This document shows positions 7,046 to 17,085 of a DNA stretch of 42,013 bases, one piece after another (position 1 is the first letter of the stretch; each line of letters opens with the position of its first letter). A model generated the notes under the pieces. That model did no database searches and was not told the DNA's origin. It saw only the letters and a program-made list of their open reading frames with translations. The stretch covers positions 1 to 42,013 of the forward strand of contig JAJYAG010000037.1 of NCBI GenBank assembly GCA_021779665.1, given 5' to 3'. This DNA is from Bacteroidota bacterium (GTDB taxonomy: Bacteria; Bacteroidota; Bacteroidia; Bacteroidales; JAAUTT01). The position numbers were made by a program, and so were the translations under genes.

Positions 7046-8596
7046 ATGAAAAACTTAACTACACTTCTGGTTATACTTTGCTGCACAGTGCTCACGGGCA
7101 CAATGTCGGCGCAAACCAGCACTAAGATGGTTCTGAATGCCGATGTTACAAAAGATACCATTAGCCGCCACATTTATGGTCATTTCTCCGAGCACCTGGG
7201 TCATTGCATCTATGGAGGCATATGGGTTGGCGAAAATTCTCCTATTCCCAATACCCGTGGTATCCGTAACGATGTTGTTGCAGCGCTTAAACGTTTAAAC
7301 ATCCCTAACCTGCGCTGGCCCGGCGGTTGTTTTGCCGACGAATACCACTGGATGGATGGTATCGGTCCGCGCGACAAACGCCCAAAAATGGTAAATACTC
7401 ATTGGGGTGGTGTTGTTGAAGATAACAGCTTTGGAACACACGAGTTTCTTGATCTTTGCGAACAACTTGGAACAGAACCTTATATCTGTGGTAACGTTGG
7501 AAGCGGAACTGTTGAAGAAATGTCGAAATGGGTGGAATATATCACATTCGACGGAGAGAGTCCTATGGCCAACCTTCGCAAGCAGAATGGACGTGAAAAA
7601 CCGTGGAAGGTCAAATTCTGGGGCGTTGGAAACGAAAACTGGGGTTGCGGCGGTAACATGACAGCTGCTTTTTATGCCGACCAATACAAGCGTTACGCTA
7701 CTTACTGCCGTAATTACGGTGACAATCGTCTTTACAAGATTGCCGGTGGTCCGAACGTTGACGATTACAACTGGATGGAAACCCTCATGAAAAATGTAGG
7801 CACCTGGGGAATGAATGGTGTGTCGCTACACAGTTATACAATTCCTAAAACCTGGGGCGATAAAGGCTCTGCAACACAGTTCGACGAAAACGAATATATC
7901 ATCACCATCAGAAATACCATGCGCATGGAAGAGCTTGTTACGCGCCATGCTTCCATTATGGATCGTTACGACCCGGGCAAACGTGTTGGCCTGATGGTTG
8001 ACGAATGGGGAACCTGGTACAACGTGGAACCCGGCACAAACCCCGGATTTTTGTTTCAACAAAATACTGTAAGAGATGCAATTGTTGCCGGTATAAACCT
8101 GAATATCTTCAACAATCACAGCGATCGTGTAAAGATGGCCAACATTGCGCAGATGGTTAATGTGTTACAAGCAGTAATATTTACCGAAGGCGAAAAAATG
8201 ATGCTAACTCCGACTTATTATGTTTATGAATTATATAAAGTGCATCAGGATGCGGTTTTAATTCCGCTATCGTTCCAGTCGCCGGTTTACGAGTTTCAGG
8301 GAACTAAAATACCTGCTGTCACAGCTTCGGCCTCGCGCGATAAACAAGGGAAAACGCATATTACCTTCACAAATGCAAACCCAAATAAGGACATAGACAT
8401 CACCATTGAACTCAGGGGAGGAAAATTCTCAACCGTAAGTGGAATGGTGGTTACAGCCAAAGCATTGAATTCATATAATACTTTTGCAGCACCTGAAACT
8501 GTTAAAAGTGCACCTTTTACAGGAGCAAAACTGAATAAGGAGCAGTTAACCGTAAAACTCCCATCGAAGTCGGTGGTAATGGTTGAATTGCAGTAA
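7046..8596 (+). CDS. Secreted GH51 alpha-L-arabinofuranosidase
   Basis: A 516-residue protein with a signal peptide (cleavage near SAQ, residues 21-23). The TIM barrel begins with [12 protein letters not shown], followed by the arabinose-binding [15 protein letters not shown]. The acid/base is Glu197 in WGVGNENW and the nucleophile Glu320 in [12 protein letters not shown]-terminal beta-sandwich ends in SVVMVEL, as in GH51 enzymes. It releases terminal arabinofuranose from arabinan, arabinogalactan or arabinoxylan. The enzyme is alone in its unit, with its own -7 box and a terminator, about 4 kb before the main enzyme block. Substrate (arabinan versus xylan) cannot be decided. Confidence 0.95.
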   Translation: MKNLTTLLVILCCTVLTGTMSAQTSTKMVLNADVTKDTISRHIYGHFSEHLGHCIYGGIWVGENSPIPNTRGIRNDVVAALKRLNIPNLRWPGGCFADEYHWMDGIGPRDKRPKMVNTHWGGVVEDNSFGTHEFLDLCEQLGTEPYICGNVGSGTVEEMSKWVEYITFDGESPMANLRKQNGREKPWKVKFWGVGNENWGCGGNMTAAFYADQYKRYATYCRNYGDNRLYKIAGGPNVDDYNWMETLMKNVGTWGMNGVSLHSYTIPKTWGDKGSATQFDENEYIITIRNTMRMEELVTRHASIMDRYDPGKRVGLMVDEWGTWYNVEPGTNPGFLFQQNTVRDAIVAGINLNIFNNHSDRVKMANIAQMVNVLQAVIFTEGEKMMLTPTYYVYELYKVHQDAVLIPLSFQSPVYEFQGTKIPAVTASASRDKQGKTHITFTNANPNKDIDITIELRGGKFSTVSGMVVTAKALNSYNTFAAPETVKSAPFTGAKLNKEQLTVKLPSKSVVMVELQ

Positions 8597-8629
8597 GAGC
8601 GTAGTAAGTATTTACTAACGGGTATAAAG

Positions 8630-8666
8630 AAACAGCCGCTTTTTCAAAGAAAGCGGCTGTTTTTAT
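8630..8666. terminator. Intrinsic terminator between convergent GH51 and ATP-grasp genes
   Basis: A 12-bp perfect stem AAACAGCCGCTT (8630-8641) / AAGCGGCTGTTT (8651-8662) is followed by T residues on the plus strand and preceded by A residues, so it may also serve the minus-strand gene ending at 8722. Confidence 0.88.
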
Positions 8667-8721
8667 ATGTAATGCAGAGAATTATTAATAGTAACTTACA
8701 AAATGTAACTTAAGTTTATTT

Positions 8722-9768
8722 TTAAACTTCAGCCATTTTCCTATTGTTCAAAAATTCTTTTATATACTGGTCGAACTTTTGTTTGAGGCCACCAACAGCA
8801 ATCTGTTCGTGCACTACCCTGTGGATATTATTTGTTTCTATTATTATAGGGCCATTTGGTGTAAAGGCTACATCCCACCCCAGCACGAAGAAGTAAGGCA
8901 ACTGACTGTGCAGCTTTTTTACAGCTTCCATTCCTTCCTTAAAAAAAGGAATCTGATAGCCATCGAAAACAACTCCGGTTTGGGGATGCGTAAAGAAAAA
9001 CAGTGGTTCTTTATGTGAATACCCCATTTTGCTGAGTTTACCGGTTTCCATATCTATGGGAATATAGATATTTCCTTGTGCGAGATTGTCGACAATGCTG
9101 TTCCCTACGCCAATTCTTAAAAATGTTGCAATAACATGAATTTCGGAACCGGTATTCACAGTAATCATGCGTGAGGTATTCAGCGATTCGGGATGAAGTC
9201 TTTTCAAATCGTTATGCTGCTCCAGCAATTCCTGAATCACAGCCCTTTCGGGCATTTTATTCTTTAATTCCTCAATGCTGCTTTTTTTGTCGTTAATGAA
9301 GATTTCCCCCTTTTCGACCTTTAACTTGAAGATATCTTTTCCCCCAAATCCCATTGTGTTCTTTACAATGCTCTGCATGGGGTAACTGCTGATACCCTCA
9401 ATAGGCTGAGGAGCGGAACCGGATGGGTAGAAACGGTTTTTAGTGGCATAACCTATATTCCGTGGTGCATACTGAGGATAGTTGTTTATAAACTTTTCCC
9501 AAACCATTTTATCTTCCAGGAGGCACAGATAACTGGGCGGATAAAACTCGTTGTAATATGGTTTAAAACTTCTGAAGTTCAGATAATCGTTCAGATGCTT
9601 GTTTTTTTGATCGAGCCCGAGGATAAAAAAATTTGTGATATACCCTCTGTTTGTAAACGTCCACCGCACCAGATCGAGCATGAGACTTAACGGCGCTTTG
9701 GATTCACGGCTGTTGCTTTTACGGATTATCTCCGTTTGACGGATGATTCTTCGGATCTTAGTAATCAT
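8722..9768 (-). CDS. Sugar-transfer-associated ATP-grasp protein (copy 2)
   Basis: A 348-residue soluble protein. N-terminal segments LCLLEDKMVWEKFINNYPQYAP, then IVKNTMGFGGKDIF (nucleotide-binding region), LHPESLNTSRMITV, VDNLAQGNIYIPID, and FVLGWDVAFTPNGPIIIETN (metal/ATP residues of the last ATP-grasp strand) match the ATP-grasp family found in exopolysaccharide and sugar-transfer loci (PF14397-like). These enzymes would join a carboxylate to an amine or similar nucleophile at ATP cost. The acceptor is unknown. It is clearly paralogous to the protein at 10548-11609 and lies 40 nt after the acyltransferase gene, so it is the third gene of that unit. Confidence 0.85.
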   Translation of the reverse strand: MITKIRRIIRQTEIIRKSNSRESKAPLSLMLDLVRWTFTNRGYITNFFILGLDQKNKHLNDYLNFRSFKPYYNEFYPPSYLCLLEDKMVWEKFINNYPQYAPRNIGYATKNRFYPSGSAPQPIEGISSYPMQSIVKNTMGFGGKDIFKLKVEKGEIFINDKKSSIEELKNKMPERAVIQELLEQHNDLKRLHPESLNTSRMITVNTGSEIHVIATFLRIGVGNSIVDNLAQGNIYIPIDMETGKLSKMGYSHKEPLFFFTHPQTGVVFDGYQIPFFKEGMEAVKKLHSQLPYFFVLGWDVAFTPNGPIIIETNNIHRVVHEQIAVGGLKQKFDQYIKEFLNNRKMAEV

Positions 9769-9808
9769 AATTGGAGTGGTTATATGTTATTCAAAAAATT
9801 TCAGGCTT

Positions 9809-10555
9809 TCACGATTCCCAGGTAACACCTTTATGTACAACTTTAGCAGGAACGCCCGCAATTACCTGGTGTTCGCCTTCAATATATTTTGTAACAATAG
9901 AATTGGTTGCAACAATACAATCGTCACCTATCCGGGCTCCTTTCAAAAGTGAAACCCTGGAACCAATCCAAACATGATTGCCAACAGTAACATCCTTCGG
10001 AGGATTAATATATTCACCATCGAGAGTCTTTATTTTATGGAAATCGGTGTCCAACACCTGTACCTCCCACGAAAGGCGGCATGCTGTCCCAAAAGCTACA
10101 TTTTTGAAACAGATAATCGAACTCTGCGGCGAAATGCGGAATTTTTCACCTAACTGAAGGTGGCCCTGAGGCCCTACAACAATTTTTGACCCAAATTTTA
10201 ACAAGGCCGATCCTTTAAAGGTGACAGTTCCCATTACTTCCCACACCGCCTTCAGGTTACGGTCGAAATGACCGACATACCCGCTGCCAATGCGAATCAT
10301 TCCCGGGCGGATGGGTGCATCGATTATCACTTTGCCTTGCAGCTTTTTAAGTTGTGTTTGCCTTACAAAAACAGGGAAACGGATAGCATCTTTAAACTCA
10401 AAATAGGTGAAGTTGAAGCGTAAAGTTTTAAGATTCAGATTCCGGATAATTTTCAGAATATCCCGAATTCCTGTTTTAGTAGTTGCAACCGTTTCCTTTT
10501 CTACAAATACATTGTCTAAAAGAATTGATTCAGCAATAGGAGTAGAGTTAAGCAT
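9809..10555 (-). CDS. Left-handed beta-helix (hexapeptide) acyltransferase
   Basis: A 248-residue protein. The C-terminal half carries hexapeptide repeats and the acetyl-CoA-site signature GNHVWIGSRVSLLKGARIGD followed by IVATNSIVTK and AGVPAKVV, as in WbbJ/MaaT/NeuD-like O- or N-acyltransferases. A His lies in LDTDFHKI, in the place of the catalytic His of this family. The N-terminal ~100 residues are less typical. It probably acetylates a sugar in surface polysaccharide or glycolipid synthesis. Its start overlaps the stop of the upstream ATP-grasp gene by 8 nt (10548-10555), so translation is coupled. Confidence 0.88.
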   Translation of the reverse strand: MLNSTPIAESILLDNVFVEKETVATTKTGIRDILKIIRNLNLKTLRFNFTYFEFKDAIRFPVFVRQTQLKKLQGKVIIDAPIRPGMIRIGSGYVGHFDRNLKAVWEVMGTVTFKGSALLKFGSKIVVGPQGHLQLGEKFRISPQSSIICFKNVAFGTACRLSWEVQVLDTDFHKIKTLDGEYINPPKDVTVGNHVWIGSRVSLLKGARIGDDCIVATNSIVTKYIEGEHQVIAGVPAKVVHKGVTWES

Positions 10556-11609
10556 AAGCAGGATTCCTTTCTCGTTGTTTGTTTTTCATGAATTCTTTTA
10601 TGTAAACATCAAACTGCTTTTTAAGAGCTCCTTCAAATTCCTGTTCATCCACAACCTGGTGAATGTTATTCGATTCTATCACCACCGGACCATTAGGAGT
10701 AAAGGCGATATCCCAGCCAAGAATAAAAAAATAAGGGAGCTGATAATGAAGCTTTTTGCATAGTTCCAATGCTTCCTGAAAATAAGGAAGCTGATATCCG
10801 TCGAAAACAATATTTGTTTGCGGATGGGAGTAAAACACCAGGGGCTCGTTGTTCGATTGACCCAACTTACCCAACTTACCTGTTTTGCGATCGATTGGTA
10901 CGTAAATGTTGCCTTTTGCAATATTGTCGACTACATTTCCTCCGTTACCGATGCGCAGAAATGTGGAAACCACATTTACACCTGAGCCTGTATTTACCGT
11001 TACAATTCGCGAGGTATTGATGGAAGATGGATGCAGCCTTTTCACATCCTCGTGTTGTTCCAGAATTTCCTGCAATACCGAACGCTCCGGAAGGCGATTG
11101 ATAAATTCGGCGATCGTGCTCTTTTTATCGTTAATATAAAGATTGCCCGAATCAATTGTCAGGATAAAAATATCCTTTCCGCCAAATCCAAGCGTATTCT
11201 TTACAATACACTTCATGGGGTATTTCAGTATGTTCTCGATAGGTTGCGGAACACAATCGGGCAAATAAAAGTACTGCTGGGTTACATAGCCAATATTTTT
11301 AGGAGCGTGTTCCGGAAAGTTATTGATAAACTTCTCGAAAACCTGCTTGTCTTCTAAAAGACATAAATAGTTAGTGGGGTAAAATTCCTTATAATATGGC
11401 TTAAAACTTTTGTAATTAAGAAAATCAGAAACTTTTGTTCCTTTCTGATCCAGGCCGAGTAAGAAAAAATTCTTAATACGTCCATGATTTAAAAAAGTCC
11501 AATGCGCCAGATCGAACATCATTTTTACTGCAGGTTTAGGATTTCTGATTTCCTTGTGTTTGGAGATGATAGCAGAATGTCGGATGATTCTTTTGATTTT
11601 TGTAATCAT
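10548..11609 (-). CDS. Sugar-transfer-associated ATP-grasp protein (copy 1)
   Basis: A 353-residue protein with the same segments in the same order as its paralogue: LCLLEDKQVFEKFINNFPEHAP, IVKNTLGFGGKDIF, LHPSSINTSRIVTVNTGS, VDNIAKGNIYVPID, FILGWDIAFTPNGPVVIESN. It is the first gene of a three-gene unit with the acyltransferase and the second copy. The two copies differ at many positions along their whole length, so the duplication is old and both are probably retained for different acceptors or as a heteromer. Start choice: MITKIKRI at 11609 mirrors MITKIRRI of the other copy. Confidence 0.85.
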   Translation of the reverse strand: MITKIKRIIRHSAIISKHKEIRNPKPAVKMMFDLAHWTFLNHGRIKNFFLLGLDQKGTKVSDFLNYKSFKPYYKEFYPTNYLCLLEDKQVFEKFINNFPEHAPKNIGYVTQQYFYLPDCVPQPIENILKYPMKCIVKNTLGFGGKDIFILTIDSGNLYINDKKSTIAEFINRLPERSVLQEILEQHEDVKRLHPSSINTSRIVTVNTGSGVNVVSTFLRIGNGGNVVDNIAKGNIYVPIDRKTGKLGKLGQSNNEPLVFYSHPQTNIVFDGYQLPYFQEALELCKKLHYQLPYFFILGWDIAFTPNGPVVIESNNIHQVVDEQEFEGALKKQFDVYIKEFMKNKQRERNPAYA

Positions 11610-11996
11610 TTATTTTATTATTAAGGTTTAGGGGTCGATTTATAATTGATTATTCAATTGAGTTGTAAATACTAACCTTATGAAACATCATTCAGTTCTG
11701 TAGCTTCTCTCCTCTGTACCCTATTAACAACACTTCGGAATATTTGTTTGAAAGACGAAAAGTGAGGCGCTTTTTTTAAACTCTGATAATCAGACCAATA
11801 AACGACTAAAACTTTGGAAGGCGCATTGTTATTGCAACCAGTTGCTCTAAATTGTTGATGAAACCTTTTTAAATATTGACTAAATTTCAGATTAATTCTG
11901 ATTGCAGGTATTCACGCAGAGTATAGACGGTTGACTTTGAAAAATTAGGATAGTAGAAACTAAATTCCAAAATTTGCACATATTGAATAAAATTTC
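11610..11996. other. Intergenic region between divergent transcription units
   Basis: This 387-bp AT-rich gap separates the minus-strand ATP-grasp unit from the plus-strand YbaK-type gene and should contain both promoters. I see no reading frame with family resemblance, no RNA gene, and no clean TAnnTTTG box. Confidence 0.5.
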
Positions 11997-12464
11997 ATGA
12001 CAAAGACGAATGCAGCCCGCATACTCGACAGTTTCGGGATAAAATACGGACTCGCAGCTTACGATGTGGATGAAATGGATTTGAGTGCTGCAACCGTGGC
12101 GCTTAAAATTGGTGCCGATATCGAAACTGTTTACAAAACACTGGTGCTCCGGGGCGACAAAACCGGTGTATTGGTTGCTGTTATTCCCGGTAACAAAGAG
12201 TTGGACCTGAAGAAAGCTGCAAAAATCTCAGGCAACAAAAGTGTGGAAATGGTCGCCATGAAAGAAATTCTGGAATTAACCGGATACATCAGAGGCGGTT
12301 GCTCCCCTGTTGGCATGAAAAAGAAGTACCCGGTTTTTATCCATGAGGAGTGCATTTTATACGACTACATATATGTAAGTGCTGGAATGCGGGGACTGCA
12401 GATGAAAATTAATCCCGATGATTTAATCGCTGTTACAAAAGCAACAGTCTCAGACCTGACCTGA
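11997..12464 (+). CDS. ybaK: Cys-tRNA(Pro)/Cys-tRNA(Cys) deacylase, YbaK/EbsC type
   Basis: A 155-residue single-domain editing enzyme that hydrolyses mischarged Cys-tRNA(Pro) in the cytoplasm. Motifs of the YbaK/ProX fold are present: KTNAARILDSFGI at the start, VYKTLVLRGDK (the conserved catalytic-type Lys), VLVAVIPGNKELDLKKAAK, and the loop YIRGGCSPVGMKKKYPVFI with the GGxSPxG signature in the form GGCSPVG. Length equals the family norm. It stands alone between polysaccharide-related units, with no sign of an operon. Confidence 0.95.
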   Translation: MTKTNAARILDSFGIKYGLAAYDVDEMDLSAATVALKIGADIETVYKTLVLRGDKTGVLVAVIPGNKELDLKKAAKISGNKSVEMVAMKEILELTGYIRGGCSPVGMKKKYPVFIHEECILYDYIYVSAGMRGLQMKINPDDLIAVTKATVSDLT

Positions 12465-12720
12465 TCCAATCTTTCAAAGTCACTGTAATAACGGCATCTT
12501 GGTTCCGGCAAACGGAATTTAATGTACCTCATTAAGTAGAATTGTCCTTTTACTTGTCTTAAATATAAGAACTGAAAATTTTCATTCTCCAACTCAGTTC
12601 CCGTTATGAACTTTTTAAATGTAAAACTACTGTACCCGGAATGAGGGTAAAGAATAAAAATTTACTCTTAAATAAGTCTCTTAATGCATAACCCTGAATT
12701 TAAAACTTAACCTTACAACA

Positions 12721-15486
12721 ATGTACATGCTGAAGCTAACTTTCCTTTTTCAGTTTATTTTATTGAACTGCCTGGCCTTTGAACCTGCTAATCTGCGCAT
12801 TGATAATCAGGTTACTCCCCTTGGATTTGACAACCCTTCTCCTGAATTCAGCTGGATTTTAACTTCTGCCGAAAAAGGAACAGCACAGTCAGGTTATGAA
12901 ATATGGGTGTCCGACAGCGAAAAAAATCTTGAAACAGGCAAATCCCTGATGTGGGCCACCGGGAAAGTTACAGGCAATGAGATATTTGGAATTCAGTATA
13001 AAGGGAAACCTCTTAAATCCATTACCTGCTACTACTGGAAAGTTCGTGTCTGGGACCAGAAAGGCAACGTTAGCAGCTGGAGCGAACCAGCGTGGTTCGA
13101 AACTTCTGCCCTAGCTGCTTCCGACTGGAAAGCGCAATGGATCTCCGATTCAAGACCGTTACCATCAAAAGATGAGGATTTTTACAAGCCTACTCCTAAT
13201 CCGTTGCTTCGAAAAGTATTCACCCTTAAAAAGGAAATAAGCTCCGCACGTTTGTACATCGCCGGTTTGGGTTATTATACTGCCAGCATCAATGGTGAAC
13301 GTGTTGGCGACCGCATGCTCGATGTGGCCCTTACACAGTATGCAAAGCAGGTAATGTACAGCACCTACGATGTGACAGGAATTATCAGAAAAGGCCGGAA
13401 TGCCATAGGCGTTTCACTTGGGAATGGCTGGTATAATCCCATGCCTATCCGGCTCTTCCGCAGCACCAATTTGCGCGATGCCATGACGGTTGGAAAACCC
13501 TGCCTGAAAGCACAGATGAGGATAACCTATGTCGACGGCAGCGTGGAAACCATTGTTACCGACCAGAGCTGGAAAGCAGGCGAAGGCCCGGTGCTGATGA
13601 ACAGCATTTATCTGGGCGAAACCTACGATGCCAGGCTTGAGCAAAAAGGCTGGGATATGCCCGGATTTAACGAAGGTAAGTGGGCAGCAGCAGCCATTGA
13701 TAACGGTCCTGCCGGAAAGCTTATGGCGCAGGATATCCCTCCCATCCGCATCACCAGGATACTGAAACCTGTAAAAATTAACGAACCCTCACCAGGCGTT
13801 TACCTTTTCGATTTCGGCCAGGTGTTTGCAGGCGTTCCCCGGTTGAAGGTGAAAGGACCTGCTGGTACAACCATCACATTGCGCGAAGGCGAAGATGTTC
13901 ATGTCGACGGTTCGCTGAATTTTCTCACTGTGATTACCGGTCAGTTAAAAGCCATGTGGAACCTGCGTGGTGGTCCGGGTTGCCCCGATAACCCTATGAA
14001 CATCATCAAATACACAACAAAGGGCGAGGGTGAAGAAAGCTATACGCCACAGTTCACTTTTTCGAGTTTCCGGTATGTGGAGGTGACAGGCTTTCCCGGA
14101 AAACCGGGTCTGGATGCACTCGAAGGCCTCCGCATGAATACCGATCTCCGGGAAACCGGCAGCTTTGAATGTTCCAACGATATGTTCAACCGGTTGCACG
14201 ATGTTGCCCGCTGGACTTTCCTGAGCAATATTTTCAGCATACAAAGCGACTGTCCTGCCCGTGAGAAGTTTGGCTATGGTGCCGACATTGTCGCAACAGC
14301 CGAAGCATTCTGTTACGACTACGACATGAGTCGTTTTTACCGCAAAATAGCGCAGGATTTTGTGAACGATGTTCGCCCCAAAGGCGGCATGCCCGAAATT
14401 GCACCCTATAATGGACTGGCCGTTAAAGGTATTGGCGATCAGAGCGGTCCGCTCGGATGGCAGCTGGCATTTCCATATTGTGCAAAGCAAGTGTACGACT
14501 TTTATGGCGACAAACCTTTTGTGGAAAAGAACTACGAAATTCTGAAACGGCAGGTGGAATTTATCCGCTCTGTTTACCCCGATCATATTATTCCGCAGGA
14601 CATCAGCGATCACGAAAGCATTGATGCCAAACCAGAGGCATTTACAGCCACCTCCTTCTACCTTCAGCATGTGAATATATTAATTGAATGGGCCGAAATA
14701 CTCCAAAAACAAGCCGATGTTGAAACCTATCAAAAGCTTGCAGCTGAAATCAGACAGGCTGCCATTCAGAAATTCGGAAAAGGAAACGGAATTTTTGATA
14801 ATGGAACACAGGCAGCCCAGTTGTTTGCGCTGTATCACAACATTGTTCCCGAAAGTGAAAGGGTTCCGGCATTCAAGCACCTGCTCGAAGAAATTTATTA
14901 TAAACATAAAGGGCATCTGTCCACCGGTATTTATGCCACCAAATACCTTTCTGATGTGAGCCGTCTCTGGAACCGTAACGATGTTGCCTATTCTGTTGCC
15001 AACCAGCGCACATTCCCCGGTTATGGCTACATGCTCGATCATGGGGCCACAACCCTGTGGGAAAGCTGGGAATATCCCGATACGGTAAATTCTCAGAACC
15101 ATCCTATGTTTGGTTCGGTAGTGGAATGGTATTACCGGTCGTTGCTCGGGATCAACGGAATTGCCCCCGGGTTTAAAACCTTTTACATCAAACCTCAGCC
15201 TGCAGGCGATCTTTACTGGGCTCGCGGACATTACGATTCGCAGTCGGGCCGCATCACTTCCGGGTGGAATATTGAAAGTACAACTTTCAGGATGCGGGTT
15301 GGCATTCCGGCAAATACCACCGCATGGATATATGTGCCGTCACTCCCCGGACTTCCTGTTAAAGAAAGCGGACAGGACGCCAAAAGTGCACCCGGACTTA
15401 CCTTTAAAGAATACAAAGATGGATATGCCGTTTTTGAAGCAGCATCGGGAGATTACAACTTTGAAGCAACTTTTCAGAAACTATAA
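12721..15486 (+). CDS. GH78 alpha-L-rhamnosidase, secreted
   Basis: A 921-residue protein with a signal peptide (a second in-frame ATG at 12727 is an alternative start). It has the full multidomain architecture: N-terminal beta domains beginning with LRIDNQVTPLGFDNPSPEFS, a carbohydrate-binding-like domain (SARLYIAGLGYYTASINGER), then the (alpha/alpha)6 barrel. The general acid is Glu515 in DCPAREKFGYG and the proposed base Glu781 in TTLWESWEYP; a C-terminal beta-sandwich follows. GH78 enzymes invert alpha-L-rhamnosyl linkages, for instance in rhamnogalacturonan or glycosylated plant compounds. It is the first gene of the seven-gene plus-strand enzyme block. Confidence 0.95.
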   Translation: MYMLKLTFLFQFILLNCLAFEPANLRIDNQVTPLGFDNPSPEFSWILTSAEKGTAQSGYEIWVSDSEKNLETGKSLMWATGKVTGNEIFGIQYKGKPLKSITCYYWKVRVWDQKGNVSSWSEPAWFETSALAASDWKAQWISDSRPLPSKDEDFYKPTPNPLLRKVFTLKKEISSARLYIAGLGYYTASINGERVGDRMLDVALTQYAKQVMYSTYDVTGIIRKGRNAIGVSLGNGWYNPMPIRLFRSTNLRDAMTVGKPCLKAQMRITYVDGSVETIVTDQSWKAGEGPVLMNSIYLGETYDARLEQKGWDMPGFNEGKWAAAAIDNGPAGKLMAQDIPPIRITRILKPVKINEPSPGVYLFDFGQVFAGVPRLKVKGPAGTTITLREGEDVHVDGSLNFLTVITGQLKAMWNLRGGPGCPDNPMNIIKYTTKGEGEESYTPQFTFSSFRYVEVTGFPGKPGLDALEGLRMNTDLRETGSFECSNDMFNRLHDVARWTFLSNIFSIQSDCPAREKFGYGADIVATAEAFCYDYDMSRFYRKIAQDFVNDVRPKGGMPEIAPYNGLAVKGIGDQSGPLGWQLAFPYCAKQVYDFYGDKPFVEKNYEILKRQVEFIRSVYPDHIIPQDISDHESIDAKPEAFTATSFYLQHVNILIEWAEILQKQADVETYQKLAAEIRQAAIQKFGKGNGIFDNGTQAAQLFALYHNIVPESERVPAFKHLLEEIYYKHKGHLSTGIYATKYLSDVSRLWNRNDVAYSVANQRTFPGYGYMLDHGATTLWESWEYPDTVNSQNHPMFGSVVEWYYRSLLGINGIAPGFKTFYIKPQPAGDLYWARGHYDSQSGRITSGWNIESTTFRMRVGIPANTTAWIYVPSLPGLPVKESGQDAKSAPGLTFKEYKDGYAVFEAASGDYNFEATFQKL

Positions 15487-15556
15487 CTATTAACTTATGA
15501 GGCATTAACCGGCAGTTTATGCGGATTGGGATGCTTCTTGAAAACTAACTCCGACT

Positions 15557-17026
15557 ATGAAGAAAATCACCATGTACCTGCTGGTATTCTCGTTAATGAC
15601 CCAGGTAGTTACAGGATGCAAAAAAGGCGATAAGGAAAATGAGCCCACTCCCGACCCTGTTAAAGAACTTGCCAAAGTTACGGTTACGGTGGATAAAACG
15701 ACCAAATACCAGACCATCGAAGGTTTTGGCTTTTTCGGTGCCAACGATGTATGGTGGGGGCCTGCAAATAATATGTGGAACGAAGCCTGGGGCGAGAAAG
15801 TAATTTCCGACCTTGGGATTACAATCTGGCGAAACGAACTATATCCACCGGCAATAGCGGGAGCCAACCAGGATGCCGACTGGAACAAACAGAAGCCAGT
15901 GGTACAGGGGTTGAAAGCCAAAGCCGATCAGCTTGGAGTAAACCTCAAATACATTGTTACTGTATGGAGCCCTCCGGCAGATATGAAATGGCAATGTAAC
16001 TTCTCGTGGGCCGGCGACGCCAATGCCACCCGCAGTGCAGGAAAAGTTTCCACAAAAAACGGTGGCACGCTTAACCCGAATATGTATACAGAATATGCCG
16101 AATTCTGGAAAACCTGCCTGAAGAACTACAAAGACATTGGCATTGATGTGTATGCAATTAGTCTGCAGAACGAGCCCATGTTCAAACAAACATTTAACTC
16201 GTGCACTTATACAACAGTCTGGTATTGCGAACTGCTCGACAATGTGGTTCCCAAAATCAAAGCGGCTTACCCCGGCGTTAAAGTTTTCGGTTCGGAAAAC
16301 ATGCTCGAGATGGAAGGGAAAAGTAACAACTACCCATATTTTTATCATCAGGCCATTAAAAACAGTGCCACGGCAAAAAACAACATCGATGTACTTGCAG
16401 TGCATGGCTATTCCGATGGCGTAAATGCGTCGTCTGGATCGGAGCTTGCCAAAATGTGGACCAACCACACCGATCAGTTTTCTACTCCTATGAATAAACC
16501 GGCTTGGATGACAGAGACTTCCGGTTATTCGGATAATTGGCTAAAGAGCAACAATATCCCGGGAGCGCTGAACCTTGCCATGGATATGTACCAGGCCCTT
16601 GTTTATGGAAACATACAGGCCTGGGTTTGGTGGCAGGGCAGTGATGCAGCCGGCATCGGGAATTATTGCCTCATGAGCGGCACAAAAACCGGCAAAAAGT
16701 ATAGTGTTTCCAGGCAATTTTACAGGTACATCCGTCCGGGAGCAGTGCGTGTGAAAGCTTCCACTCCGGATCCTGATATTCTTGTGGCCGCATTCGAGCA
16801 CACAGGCAAAGGCACACAGACGGTTGTGATTATCAATGCCAGGGCCGAAGGTAAAATGGTTTCGGTGCAGGGGACAGATGTTGCAGGTGAATTCACAATG
16901 TTCAGAACCGATAGCTCATCGGAAAACTGCAAGGAAATTGGAAAAGTTAACAGCGGAACGGATAAATATTTCGAAATTCCCGCAAACAGTATCGTGACCC
17001 TGCAGGCAGGAGGAACAGCTCTGTAA
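15557..17026 (+). CDS. GH30 family glycosidase, lipoprotein
   Basis: A 489-residue protein. The leader ends in a lipobox VVTGC with Cys21, so it is probably an outer-membrane lipoprotein. The barrel begins with YQTIEGFGFFGANDVWWG, typical for GH30. Acid/base Glu206 is in ISLQNEP and the nucleophile Glu320 in AWMTETSGYSDNW; a C-terminal beta domain follows. The family includes glucuronoarabinoxylan endoxylanases, beta-glucosidases and endo-galactanases. The WMTETSG form favours a xylanase- or galactanase-like subfamily, but substrate is not proven. It lies 70 nt after the rhamnosidase gene and 59 nt before the esterase gene. Confidence 0.88.
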   Translation: MKKITMYLLVFSLMTQVVTGCKKGDKENEPTPDPVKELAKVTVTVDKTTKYQTIEGFGFFGANDVWWGPANNMWNEAWGEKVISDLGITIWRNELYPPAIAGANQDADWNKQKPVVQGLKAKADQLGVNLKYIVTVWSPPADMKWQCNFSWAGDANATRSAGKVSTKNGGTLNPNMYTEYAEFWKTCLKNYKDIGIDVYAISLQNEPMFKQTFNSCTYTTVWYCELLDNVVPKIKAAYPGVKVFGSENMLEMEGKSNNYPYFYHQAIKNSATAKNNIDVLAVHGYSDGVNASSGSELAKMWTNHTDQFSTPMNKPAWMTETSGYSDNWLKSNNIPGALNLAMDMYQALVYGNIQAWVWWQGSDAAGIGNYCLMSGTKTGKKYSVSRQFYRYIRPGAVRVKASTPDPDILVAAFEHTGKGTQTVVIINARAEGKMVSVQGTDVAGEFTMFRTDSSSENCKEIGKVNSGTDKYFEIPANSIVTLQAGGTAL

Positions 17027-17085
17027 TTTGTTTTCCTGTTAATAAGTTTAGTCTTTCTTCACTTAAATTCTAAAACTAAAATAAA

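Noticed and set aside
13945-14670. 241-codon minus-strand open frame inside the GH78 gene
   Set aside because: It is antisense to a clear GH78 barrel, has low-complexity composition and no family resemblance.
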